NCBI GenBank assembly: GCA_019638615.1
Contig: JAHBTL010000004.1
Span: 226,459-290,458, forward strand
DNA from: Chitinophagaceae bacterium
Lineage (GTDB): Bacteria > Bacteroidota > Bacteroidia > Chitinophagales > Chitinophagaceae
Direction: 5' to 3'
DNA: 64,000 nucleotides
The position numbers were made by a program, and so were the translations under genes. The notes under the pieces were generated by a model. That model saw only the letters and a list, made by a program, of their open reading frames with translations. It searched no databases and was not told the origin of the DNA. How positions within the stretch are numbered: position 1 is the first letter of the stretch; every line of letters begins with the position of its first letter. Below are positions 32,230 through 40,257 of this stretch, piece after piece.

Positions 32230-33276
32230 ATGGAAAAATCCGGCAGAAGAGATTTTTTAAGGAGCTCATTACTTGGAGCCACTGTGTTGAATGTAGAAGG
32301 TTTGGCAGGAAATCCTGCCTATATGTTTAAGACCGGCTATCCTTTATACGACGGCGGCAGGAATGTATGGATCGCATCAATGGCACAGGAAGGCATTACC
32401 GGCAGGGGCTGGAAAGAAGCTGTCCAGGCGGCTGTTAAGCAGGCAGAAAACGCGCTTCCGTTTAGTCCCGATATTTATTGTTTTCCTGAGATGTTCCATG
32501 TTGCCCAACTGACCGGCGAGCAGCCTGCGGTTAAGGATGCAGCAGAAGATGGTTCAGGTCGCGTGATTGCTCCAATACAGGCATTTGCAAAGCTTCACCG
32601 CTGCTACATGGTATGCCCTGTATTTACGGTGGAGAATGGTCATTATTATAACGCTGCTGTATTGATCGACCGGCAGGGAAAGGTGATGGGAGAATACCGG
32701 AAAATGCACACCACGGTTTCGGAAATGGGGAAGGGCGTCAGTCCGGGGCCGCTTGACCCGCCTGTTTTTCGTACCGATTTTGGTACCATCGGGATACAGA
32801 TATGTTATGATATTGAGTGGCCGGACGGATGGCAAAAGCTGGTGGAAAAAGGCGCTGAGCTCATTTTTTGGCCCTCTGCTTTTGGAGGTGGGAAAAAGGT
32901 GAACATGCGTGCCTGGACCAACCAGGTGGCTGTAGTATCCAGTACGTGGAAGGGCACCACGAAGATATGCGATCCTGTAGGCAACGACATTGTAGTGAGC
33001 GGTATCTGGAGCCGGTGGGGTGTTTGTGCGCCGCTCAATTTAGAAAAGGTTATCCTGCATAGCTGGCCGGATTTTGAAAAGTTCGGGGACATACAAAAGA
33101 AATACGGAAGAAAAGTGATTTGTTATTCCCTGCATGAGGAGGAACTTTCTGTTATAGAAAGCTTATCGCCGGAAGTAAAAGTGAAAGATATACTGCGGGA
33201 ATTTGATCTTAAGCCTTACCGGGAGGTGCTTGATGTGGACGAAAAAAAGCAGATGGGCAAGCGCCCCGGATTTTAA
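32230..33276 (+). CDS. Carbon-nitrogen hydrolase (nitrilase family) with twin-arginine-type N terminus
   Basis: The 348-residue protein begins with 'SGRRDFLRSSLLGATVL', a Tat-like signal. The nitrilase triad is visible: glutamate 87 in 'CFPEMFHV', lysine 158 in 'GEYRKMHTT' and cysteine 192 in 'IGIQICYDIEWPDG'. Such enzymes hydrolyse amides or nitriles; a secreted amidase acting on a nitrogen-containing nutrient is most likely. It is divergent from the system 1 sigma gene, with a 194-bp shared upstream region, so co-regulation is possible. Confidence 0.88.
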   Translation: MEKSGRRDFLRSSLLGATVLNVEGLAGNPAYMFKTGYPLYDGGRNVWIASMAQEGITGRGWKEAVQAAVKQAENALPFSPDIYCFPEMFHVAQLTGEQPAVKDAAEDGSGRVIAPIQAFAKLHRCYMVCPVFTVENGHYYNAAVLIDRQGKVMGEYRKMHTTVSEMGKGVSPGPLDPPVFRTDFGTIGIQICYDIEWPDGWQKLVEKGAELIFWPSAFGGGKKVNMRAWTNQVAVVSSTWKGTTKICDPVGNDIVVSGIWSRWGVCAPLNLEKVILHSWPDFEKFGDIQKKYGRKVICYSLHEEELSVIESLSPEVKVKDILREFDLKPYREVLDVDEKKQMGKRPGF

Positions 33277-33296
33277 AAATATAAATGTATTAAACG

Positions 33297-33632
33297 TTAA
33301 TTGTAGCGGTGGTCTAGCAAGAAATCATCCTGTTTAGTAATATTTATTTTTGTGATGTCTTTTTTATAAGGGTAAATACTCAACAATACTAAATAAGTAT
33401 CATCTTCTATTGTAAAGAAGAGCACATTTTTCTTATCCAGCCTGATCATTTGAATGTTGGGTTGAGAAGTAAATCTTGGCTCATGGAGCACTCGGGCAAT
33501 TTGTTCCAGCTTTTTAAATGTTTTTGTTGCAAACTTTTCTGCTGACTGTTCAGACCAGTTTTGTTTCAGATAACTAATAATTGAATAGAAATTATTATCG
33601 GCTTCTGCAGTCCAGACTATTTGGTAAGCCAT
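33297..33632 (-). CDS. RelE/ParE-type toxin
   Basis: The 111-residue protein has the ParE/RelE layout: 'YQIVWTAEADNNFYSIISYL', then 'WSEQSAEKFATKTFKKLEQI', 'HEPRFTSQPNIQMIRLDKKN' and 'VLFFTIEDDTYLVLLSIY'. It lacks the clear catalytic set of RelE, so a ParE-like action on gyrase is as likely as mRNA cutting. It overlaps the upstream antitoxin gene by 16 bp. Confidence 0.82.
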   Translation of the reverse strand: MAYQIVWTAEADNNFYSIISYLKQNWSEQSAEKFATKTFKKLEQIARVLHEPRFTSQPNIQMIRLDKKNVLFFTIEDDTYLVLLSIYPYKKDITKINITKQDDFLLDHRYN

Positions 33633-33958
33633 TGTTGCACTTTTTGTTTCATCTCTTCATGAGTGATGTAGTTACCGCTTTTGTAGTCTTCAAGCGCCTT
33701 GCTTATTTTTTGCTGCAATTCAACTGGAAGGTTTTTAGTATTTACGTTTTCTAATGTTGCCTCCGGATGAAGGATATCATATACTTCATCAATTAAAGTA
33801 CTGTCATTTGTTTGTTTGAGCAATTCCAAAACTTCGGTTTTCCTATCTCCTTTTTTATAATCTGCGATACCTTCCTGCACTAAACTCCATTCTTCAGCAG
33901 ACAATTCAATCGCGTCACTATTTTCTATGTCCCATTCTATCTGATGTTTCCAGTGCAT
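33617..33958 (-). CDS. Antitoxin partner of the RelE/ParE toxin
   Basis: This 113-residue acidic protein ends in 'ALEDYKSGNYITHEEMKQKV' followed by 'QQWLTK', the usual tail of antitoxins that precede ParE-type toxins in Bacteroidota. The middle has a second, similar stretch, 'VQEGIADYKKGDRKTEVLEL', so the protein may carry an internal duplication. It is upstream of and overlaps the toxin gene, the standard order. Autoregulation is expected but no operator was identified. Confidence 0.78.
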   Translation of the reverse strand: MHWKHQIEWDIENSDAIELSAEEWSLVQEGIADYKKGDRKTEVLELLKQTNDSTLIDEVYDILHPEATLENVNTKNLPVELQQKISKALEDYKSGNYITHEEMKQKVQQWLTK

Positions 33959-34137
33959 TGAGGATAATCATGTTCAAAGACAAAATAGGTTATTACTTTG
34001 TCCAAAATGATGAATGGCTGATGCAGTCATACCTTTAATTTTGGATAGCGGAGCAATGTATTTTGTTGAAGTGGATTGTGATAATACTTTTCCGTTTTTT
34101 ACAAAACATAAGATTGAATCAAGAAAGCTGTTTCTGT

Positions 34138-36789
34138 ATGCCTGCAAAAATGTTCTTACTGACTGCCTGTTTTATTTCCTACATATATGCTTATTCGCAG
34201 CCGACGGTTAAAATATCGGTTAACGGACTTAACCGGCTGCAGACCATTGACGGCATCGGCGTTAATATCAATACGAGGAGTTGGAAAGATGATGAGCTGA
34301 AGCCGGCCATTGACCTGCTGGTGGATTCCATGCAGGCAAAGATCTTTCGCATAATTGTTGAAACGCCGAAAGAATGGGAAGATGTGAATGACAATAGCGA
34401 TCCTTTCGTGTACAACTGGAAATATTACGACAGCCTGTATGCCACACCAAAATTTACCAGCGCATGGAACACCATCGCGTATCTCAATAAAAAAGGCATC
34501 TCTCACAATATCATGATCAACCTGATGGGATATCTTCCTGCATGGATGGGCGGGGAGACGGTAGCCCCGGAGCAGGAAGATGAGTTCGTGGAAATGTTTG
34601 TCTCGTTTTTACATTATGCACGGTTTAAACGGCATTTGAAATTTGGAATGGTAGCGCCGTTTAACGAACCCGATATTCAAAAAGAAGGACCAAGGCTCAA
34701 TGAGTTCAGGTATGCATCGCTCATGAGAAAAATTATTACGAGGATTAAGCAAAGCGGGATGAATGATATCCGGTTCATTGGTCCCGATGCGGCTGGTATG
34801 GACAACAGCGTGAGCCGTTATATACCGGAAATGATGAAGGATTCGCTCATCATGTCCCACGTCAGCCGTTTTGCCGTGCATAGTTATAGCGGTTACTATG
34901 CTCCTGTAGATTCGCTTATTAAGCATTCTGCTTTTCCCGGTATGAAGTTCTGGGTAACCGAATGGAACGCCTGGAGAGACGGGTTGGATGATGGTATTAT
35001 GACAGCTTATAACTATGAGTTTGCCGCTCAATGCATGAGCCATTTGCTGGAACTGCTGAAGAACGGCGCTGCAGCCGCAATGGTATGGGAGGGATATGAC
35101 AGTTATTATGATCATCATGCACCCAGCCTGTTCAGTTACTGGGGAATACTGGGATATGATAAAGAAAATAAAACATATGCCCCGCGTAAACATTTTTATG
35201 CTATTTCGCAGGTATCTAAATATATAACTCCCGGCATGTGGCAGGTTGAATTGCAAAGTAGTGATAACAATGCTATGGCATTGGCATTTTTCAACCCTGA
35301 AAAGAATGCTCCTGTAATAGTCGGGCTTAATTCCTATAATAAGCCGGTGAAGATGGAGTTATCGATTGATAATTTTCCTTCTGTTGCATCAGCACAACTC
35401 ATCTTTACTGACAGTGTCAATAATTTAAAAATACAAAAGACATACCTGCCAGATAAAAAAGGAAAATTAAAAGTAGAAGTCCCTGCTAATTGTATATATA
35501 CTATTATCGTTAATCCAGATACAGGCGCCGGTACAGGTACGTTAAACGAAAGATTAAAGAAGAAGAGGTGGTATGCAGGCGATATACACGTGCACCGGAA
35601 CTGCGGAGAAGGGACACCCGTATATTCAGCGGATACACTTGCCTCTGCCATGAAAAAGAATGGGCTGTCGGTGATTTCTCTCCTGGCGGATATGGGTAAC
35701 GGAGAAGTGTATAATTCCCAAACGGACTTAAAGTTGATAACAGGAAAAGATGCGCCACAATCCACTCCTGAAGCTATTGTTCGCTGGGATGCCGAATGGC
35801 ACTGGGACGCAACCTACACTAATTTTGCAAAGCAGGCGCTGGGCGGGCATCTTGTATTGCTCGGCTTAACGAGTGCAGAGCAAATGTGGGCGGAGTCTCC
35901 TTATGAAATACTGGAGTGGGCTAAAAAGCAAAACGCGGTGAGAGGTTTCGCTCACATGGAATACCTGAATGAAAATATACCCACGGAGCTGAACTGCTGT
36001 ATTCCCGTTGACCTGCCGGTAGAAGCAGCATTAAAAAATATTGATTTTGTTTCAACAGACGTTTTTGGTTCTTATTCCCCGAATTACGGATCGTACTTTG
36101 GCAAACAATCTCTTGATGTATATTATAAAATGCTCAACTGCGGCATTCAATTGCCGCTCGCTGCAGGTACGGATTTCCCCTGTAATAATTTTGAGCCGCT
36201 GGGAACGGTACGAACCTATGCTCATGTTAATGAAAACCTTTCGTATAATAACTGGATCGGGGCGATACGCGAAGGCAGAACGGTCATATCACGACTGGGA
36301 GATAAAGAATTCCTTGATGTAAAAGTGAACGGCAGTCAAATACCCGGCTCATCCATTCAATTGACCGGAAAGCAAAAAATAAATATTGAAGTCACCTGGC
36401 ATGCGGACAGCGATGCAAAAGGAGAAATTGAAATATTGTGCAATGGAAAAGTGATTGCCAATGCGGGCGGAACTGCCACTCCCGGTAAACCCTTTGTATT
36501 AAAAACAAGCTTTGAGGTTGATCAAAGCTCCTGGATCGCTGCACGGAGAGTAAGCGGTAATGAATACCACACACATACTTCACCGGTATATGTGTATATT
36601 AATGATAAGAATATAATGGCAGGTAAAGATGACGCATTGTATTTTGTGCACTGGATAGACAATATATTAACCCATATTGCTGATGATGGCAAATGGAAAA
36701 AATATTTTCCTGAAACGCTTGATAAAGTGAGGATGCATTATCAGCAGGCAAAGGATTATTATGCGGGTATGATCAGCGCCGGCAAATGA
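34138..36789 (+). CDS. Fusion of GH30-like glycosidase and CehA/McbA-type metallohydrolase
   Basis: ATG 34138 (or 34150) gives about 883 residues with signal peptide 'FLLTACFISYIYAYSQ'. The first half looks like a clan GH-A barrel of the GH30 type: 'LQTIDGIGVNINTRSW', acid/base E177 in 'VAPFNEPDIQ', nucleophile E275 in 'FWVTEWNAW', then a beta-sandwich near 370-460. A linker leads to a PHP-like domain starting 'RWYAGDIHVHRN', with D482, H484 and H486 as metal ligands, plus 'RGFAHMEYLNEN' and 'LAAGTDFPCNN'. CehA/McbA enzymes hydrolyse esters and related bonds. Joining both activities suggests removal of a decoration together with cutting of the sugar chain. I know no characterised protein of this kind. 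Confidence 0.78.
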   Translation: MPAKMFLLTACFISYIYAYSQPTVKISVNGLNRLQTIDGIGVNINTRSWKDDELKPAIDLLVDSMQAKIFRIIVETPKEWEDVNDNSDPFVYNWKYYDSLYATPKFTSAWNTIAYLNKKGISHNIMINLMGYLPAWMGGETVAPEQEDEFVEMFVSFLHYARFKRHLKFGMVAPFNEPDIQKEGPRLNEFRYASLMRKIITRIKQSGMNDIRFIGPDAAGMDNSVSRYIPEMMKDSLIMSHVSRFAVHSYSGYYAPVDSLIKHSAFPGMKFWVTEWNAWRDGLDDGIMTAYNYEFAAQCMSHLLELLKNGAAAAMVWEGYDSYYDHHAPSLFSYWGILGYDKENKTYAPRKHFYAISQVSKYITPGMWQVELQSSDNNAMALAFFNPEKNAPVIVGLNSYNKPVKMELSIDNFPSVASAQLIFTDSVNNLKIQKTYLPDKKGKLKVEVPANCIYTIIVNPDTGAGTGTLNERLKKKRWYAGDIHVHRNCGEGTPVYSADTLASAMKKNGLSVISLLADMGNGEVYNSQTDLKLITGKDAPQSTPEAIVRWDAEWHWDATYTNFAKQALGGHLVLLGLTSAEQMWAESPYEILEWAKKQNAVRGFAHMEYLNENIPTELNCCIPVDLPVEAALKNIDFVSTDVFGSYSPNYGSYFGKQSLDVYYKMLNCGIQLPLAAGTDFPCNNFEPLGTVRTYAHVNENLSYNNWIGAIREGRTVISRLGDKEFLDVKVNGSQIPGSSIQLTGKQKINIEVTWHADSDAKGEIEILCNGKVIANAGGTATPGKPFVLKTSFEVDQSSWIAARRVSGNEYHTHTSPVYVYINDKNIMAGKDDALYFVHWIDNILTHIADDGKWKKYFPETLDKVRMHYQQAKDYYAGMISAGK

Positions 36790-36793
36790 TAGG

Positions 36794-36829
36794 ATTTCAC
36801 GCGAAGGTGCAAAGTCTGCAAAGCATTTC
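36794..36829. repeat. Fragment of the 'TTTCACGC' dispersed repeat
   Basis: ATTTCACGCGAAGGTGCAAA with CTGCAAAGCATTTCG resembles one arm of the repeat seen whole at 23291-23393. It lies 4 bp after the fusion gene stop. Confidence 0.5.
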
Positions 36830-36909
36830 GTAGTGAGCATTGCCCCGCTGCAGTCGCCGCGAGAAATTAGCCGTATTGAAAAATATTTGACAATTAATAA
36901 CTGAAGCAA

Positions 36910-37746
36910 ATGAAAAATTATTTCCTGTATGCGGCATGCATTTTACTTTTTAGCTGCGGCAATGAGCAACAATCCTCTTTAGAAACTACAACGGAAAACA
37001 ACGTTGCATCCAAAACTGTGATGGCTGTATTTGCCCACCCGGATGATGAGTTTGATGTAAGTCCTTTACTTGCCAGGCTTGCCTCGCAGGGGCATAAGGT
37101 ATACTTAACCGTTGCTACCAATGGGGATATGGGCATCCGCGAGCATGCTAAAATTCCTGCCGGTGATTCGCTTGCCCATGTAAGAGCGCGGGAAACAGAG
37201 TGCACATGCAAAACCCTGGGCATATATCCTCCTGTTATGCTTGGGCTTGGAGACGGGAAACTAACCAACTGGAATGCGCTTGCTGTTTTACGGAAAAGGT
37301 TAGACAGTGTTTTTGCTATTTATAAACCCGATATCGTTATCACCTGGGGTGCTGAAGGAGGTTCCGGTCACCCCGACCACAGGATGGTGGGCGCGGTGGT
37401 GACTGAGCTTTTCCAGTCGGGGCAGGCTTCTTCCGGCTTTGGAAAGTTGTTTTATACCGCCATTCCCACAGAGCACTGGAAAGACGAACCTCCGTATAAA
37501 TCCAGGGAGCAGACGGATTATCACAGGAATTATAAATCAGTAGATAAGAAATACCTTCCGATACGCATATGGTGTAGCAAAGAGGAAAACAGGCTTGCCA
37601 GGGAAGCCATGCGCTGTAATGTATCTCAATATCCCCCGGAAGAGCTGGACGATAATGAACTTTGGATGAACAATATGAATAAGGATACCGTTTATTTACG
37701 GCCTTATACCAATGCGGGGTATGTGAGCGATGATATATTTAAATAA
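36910..37746 (+). CDS. PIG-L family deacetylase lipoprotein
   Basis: The 278-residue protein has a lipoprotein signal ('YFLYAACILLFSCGN'). It carries the two PIG-L zinc motifs: 'FAHPDDEFDVSPLL' and 'GSGHPDHRMVGAVV'. 'VTWGAEGG' is close to the second site. PIG-L enzymes remove acetyl groups from N-acetylated sugars. It is 120 bp downstream of the glycosidase/metallohydrolase fusion on the same strand, so a shared role in handling an amino-sugar glycan is reasonable. Confidence 0.88.
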   Translation: MKNYFLYAACILLFSCGNEQQSSLETTTENNVASKTVMAVFAHPDDEFDVSPLLARLASQGHKVYLTVATNGDMGIREHAKIPAGDSLAHVRARETECTCKTLGIYPPVMLGLGDGKLTNWNALAVLRKRLDSVFAIYKPDIVITWGAEGGSGHPDHRMVGAVVTELFQSGQASSGFGKLFYTAIPTEHWKDEPPYKSREQTDYHRNYKSVDKKYLPIRIWCSKEENRLAREAMRCNVSQYPPEELDDNELWMNNMNKDTVYLRPYTNAGYVSDDIFK

Positions 37747-37994
37747 GGAAATAATCAAAGGCCTCTTGGTAAAGAGATGTGATATATTCTTTTTTTACTA
37801 TGGTATTGAGAATAAACACTATGCCTCTCACAACTCAGAAACCAAAGGGTTGAAAATATTCTGATTGGCTTAAGGCGCAGATTAATTTGAACTGTTCTCA
37901 TTTCAGATTAAATCATCGTAAATAAAATGTACGCTACCGGGTTGTAAGGATTTTTGGCCTATTTTTGAAAGGATATACCTTGCCATTTTGATAG

Positions 37995-38567
37995 ATGACA
38001 TCACCCGGCAGTCATACCAATATTGTTGAACGCCTGAACAATGGACAGCAACAGGCGCTTGACCGGTTGTTTGCTCAGTATTACCGGTCGCTTGTTTATT
38101 TTGCGATGCGCATTATAAAAAACCAGGAAGAAGCAGAAGATATTGTCATCGAAAGTTTTTCCAAACTCTGGAATAACAGGGAAAGAATGGAAAGCGTACA
38201 GAATATAAAGGGTTTTTTGTACCTGACAACGCGAAATGCCTGTGTAGATTATTTAAGAGCACAAACAAAGACCAGGGATATACAAAAAGAACTCCGGCTT
38301 TTAGCAGATCCGTTTATACAGGATATGGATATTGAAACCACCCGCGCCGAAACGCTCCGGTATATTTATGAAGAAATGGAAAAACTGCCATATCAATGCA
38401 GGAATGTTTTTAAGCTGAGTGTAATAAAGGGCTTAAAAAGCCGGGATATTGCCAGTGAACTGAATATTTCCGTTTCGAACGTCACTTCGCAAAAATCACG
38501 CGCCATCCAACTGTTACGGACGGCGCTGGTCAAAAGAATGATCCACTTCATCGTTGGGATGATGTGA
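37995..38567 (+). CDS. ECF RNA polymerase sigma factor, system 2
   Basis: This 190-residue protein has region 2 motifs 'LFAQYYRSLVYFAMRIIKNQ' and 'EEAEDIVIESFSKLWNN', and region 4 'CRNVFKLSVIKGLKSRDIAS' followed by 'ELNISVSNVTSQKSRAI'. It is first in the system 2 series. The 371 bp before FecR contain simple repeats, so FecR may be read from its own promoter. Upstream, 'TATTTTTG' at 37960-37967 resembles the Bacteroidota -7 element, with a weak TTG at 37942; this is only a candidate. Confidence 0.92.
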   Translation: MTSPGSHTNIVERLNNGQQQALDRLFAQYYRSLVYFAMRIIKNQEEAEDIVIESFSKLWNNRERMESVQNIKGFLYLTTRNACVDYLRAQTKTRDIQKELRLLADPFIQDMDIETTRAETLRYIYEEMEKLPYQCRNVFKLSVIKGLKSRDIASELNISVSNVTSQKSRAIQLLRTALVKRMIHFIVGMM

Positions 38568-38937
38568 TCAGGGCTTTCAGCAGTCAGCAGTCAGCCATCA
38601 GCTATCAGCAGTCAGTTGCAGGTTGCAGGTTGTGCCTTGAAACTTATAACTTGTTTTATATATCAGCAGCCCTCTTACGGTCTTACTCTCTTACAGTCTT
38701 ACCCTCTTACATCTCTTGCCATCAACCCGAAACTACGACTTATTCGCTGCGTCTTTGCTTTCTTAGCGTGCTTTGCGTGAAATAGTAGCCGGTGCAATTT
38801 CACGTTTGATATAACGATAACAACATTTTCAAAAAATCCCGGTTTTCTTTTTTGACAAAATGCGTTATTCCCCGTTTTAAATATAGATAGATATAAAACA
38901 GAGAGGATTTGTATTGTTTTCGTTATAATCATTTTGC
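38568..38937. repeat. Simple and dispersed repeats between sigma and fecR, system 2
   Basis: 38577-38633 is built of the words CAGCAGTCAG, CAGCTATCAG and GCAGGTTGCAGGTTG. 38670-38710 repeats TCTTAC(G/T/C)(C/G)TCTTAC. 38745-38783 is a 'CGCTGCGTCTTTGC...GCGTGAAAT' fragment of the repeat seen at 23291. No gene is supported here. Confidence 0.65.
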
Positions 38938-40128
38938 ATGAAGCCTGATCATTACGCCGGCATTGAAGCGCTTATCATAAAATATTTGAAAGCTGAACTA
39001 ACGGAGGAAGAAAGCAGACTGCTGAATGCCTGGCGGCAGGAGTCACCCGAAAATGAAAATTTGTTTACTGAACTGACGAACGATATACGCCTGACAGAGG
39101 AGTTTAATGCTTTCCTGGATATTGACCAGGAAAAGGGCAGTCAGAAGCTCCGGGCAAACATCAGCAAAGAAGAAAAGCGGCAGCCCGTATACCGGCGCAG
39201 GCTGTATTGGGGTGCAGCGGCATCGGTGCTTTTGCTTATCGGCAGCTATTGGGCATACAGGAGCTTAACCCATCCTCGTATAGAACACATAGAAGCTGTT
39301 GCACAGGTTACTGATATTGCAGCTCCTGATGCCAGCAACGCCGTGCTTACCCTTGCCAACGGCGAAAAAATAATATTAGACAGCGCGCATAACGGTGTAA
39401 TGGCAACGCAGGGGCAGATGCACCTTATAAAATCAGCAGATGGCCAAATTGAATATAAAACAAGCGGAACAGAAACGGAAAAGACTCCTTCATTCAATAT
39501 GCTTGAGAATCCCCGGGGCAGTAAAATAGTAAGTATTACACTCGCAGACGGAACGAAAATATGGCTGAACTCGGAAAGCACGCTTAGGTACCCCACTTAT
39601 TTTTCAGGTAAGGAGAGAAAGGTGCAGATAACGGGTGAAGCCTATTTGGAAGTGGCGCATAATGCAAAACAGCCTTTTATTGTTGTGAAAGAAAATACGG
39701 AAGTTACCGTATTGGGCACCCGCTTCAATATCAATACGTATGAAGAAGAATCTTCTTTAAAAATAACCCTGCTGGAAGGAAAAGTATCCGTGAAGCACAA
39801 TGAGCGATCTGCGCTCCTAAAGCCGGGCCAGCAGGCGGTAATTACCCGGGGTGAAGAGAAAATAGACGTTTCTGACGACATCGACGCAGGGGATGCCATA
39901 GCCTGGCTGAACGGCCAGTTTGTGTTGGACGGCACCCGGCTGACGAGTCTGATGAACCAGATCAGCCGCTGGTACAATGTAGAGGTTGTTTATAAAACAA
40001 ACATTGCAAACAAAGCCTTTGGAGGTAGTATTGACAGGAATGTTCCACTGTCAAGAATGCTGGAAGCGCTTAGAGAAAATGAGGTCAACTGCCGGCTGGA
40101 AGGAGGAAAAATAATTATAGGAAACTAA
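38938..40128 (+). CDS. FecR-family anti-sigma factor, system 2
   Basis: The 396-residue protein has an N-terminal sigma-binding part ('ALIIKYLKAELTEEESRLLN'), a membrane helix near 90-105 ('WGAAASVLLLIGSYWAY'), and a FecR domain with 'ENPRGSKIVSITLADGTKIW' and 'VQITGEAYLEVAHN'. A DUF4974 tail has 'IAWLNGQFVLDGTRLTSLMN' and 'SRWYNVEVVYK'. It links the system 2 receptor to its sigma factor. The SusC start lies 129 bp downstream, with a stem-loop between. Confidence 0.93.
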   Translation: MKPDHYAGIEALIIKYLKAELTEEESRLLNAWRQESPENENLFTELTNDIRLTEEFNAFLDIDQEKGSQKLRANISKEEKRQPVYRRRLYWGAAASVLLLIGSYWAYRSLTHPRIEHIEAVAQVTDIAAPDASNAVLTLANGEKIILDSAHNGVMATQGQMHLIKSADGQIEYKTSGTETEKTPSFNMLENPRGSKIVSITLADGTKIWLNSESTLRYPTYFSGKERKVQITGEAYLEVAHNAKQPFIVVKENTEVTVLGTRFNINTYEEESSLKITLLEGKVSVKHNERSALLKPGQQAVITRGEEKIDVSDDIDAGDAIAWLNGQFVLDGTRLTSLMNQISRWYNVEVVYKTNIANKAFGGSIDRNVPLSRMLEALRENEVNCRLEGGKIIIGN

Positions 40129-40161
40129 ACTGGAAAACTATCACACCGGGTCAATTAAAAA

Positions 40162-40190
40162 GCCGGATTCCGTTCGCTCCGGGATCCGGC
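40162..40190 (+). promoter_or_regulatory. Stem-loop upstream of susC, system 2
   Basis: GCCGGATTCC (40162-40171) pairs with GGGATCCGGC (40181-40190) with one T-G wobble. It ends 67 bp before the SusC start. No T tract follows on the plus strand, so it is not a simple terminator. Confidence 0.5.
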
Positions 40191-40257
40191 AGGAATTGAG
40201 CCAGGTAAAAACAATTGTCTGAACTGTTTATTCTTTAACTCAAAACTGTACAAAGGT

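Noticed and set aside
34014-34211. 65-codon ORF upstream of the GH30-like fusion gene
   Set aside because: It overlaps the signal-peptide region of the real gene in another frame and has no family pattern.
34609-35256. 215-codon minus-strand open frame
   Set aside because: It is antisense to the GH30-like domain; the plus-strand catalytic motifs show which strand codes.
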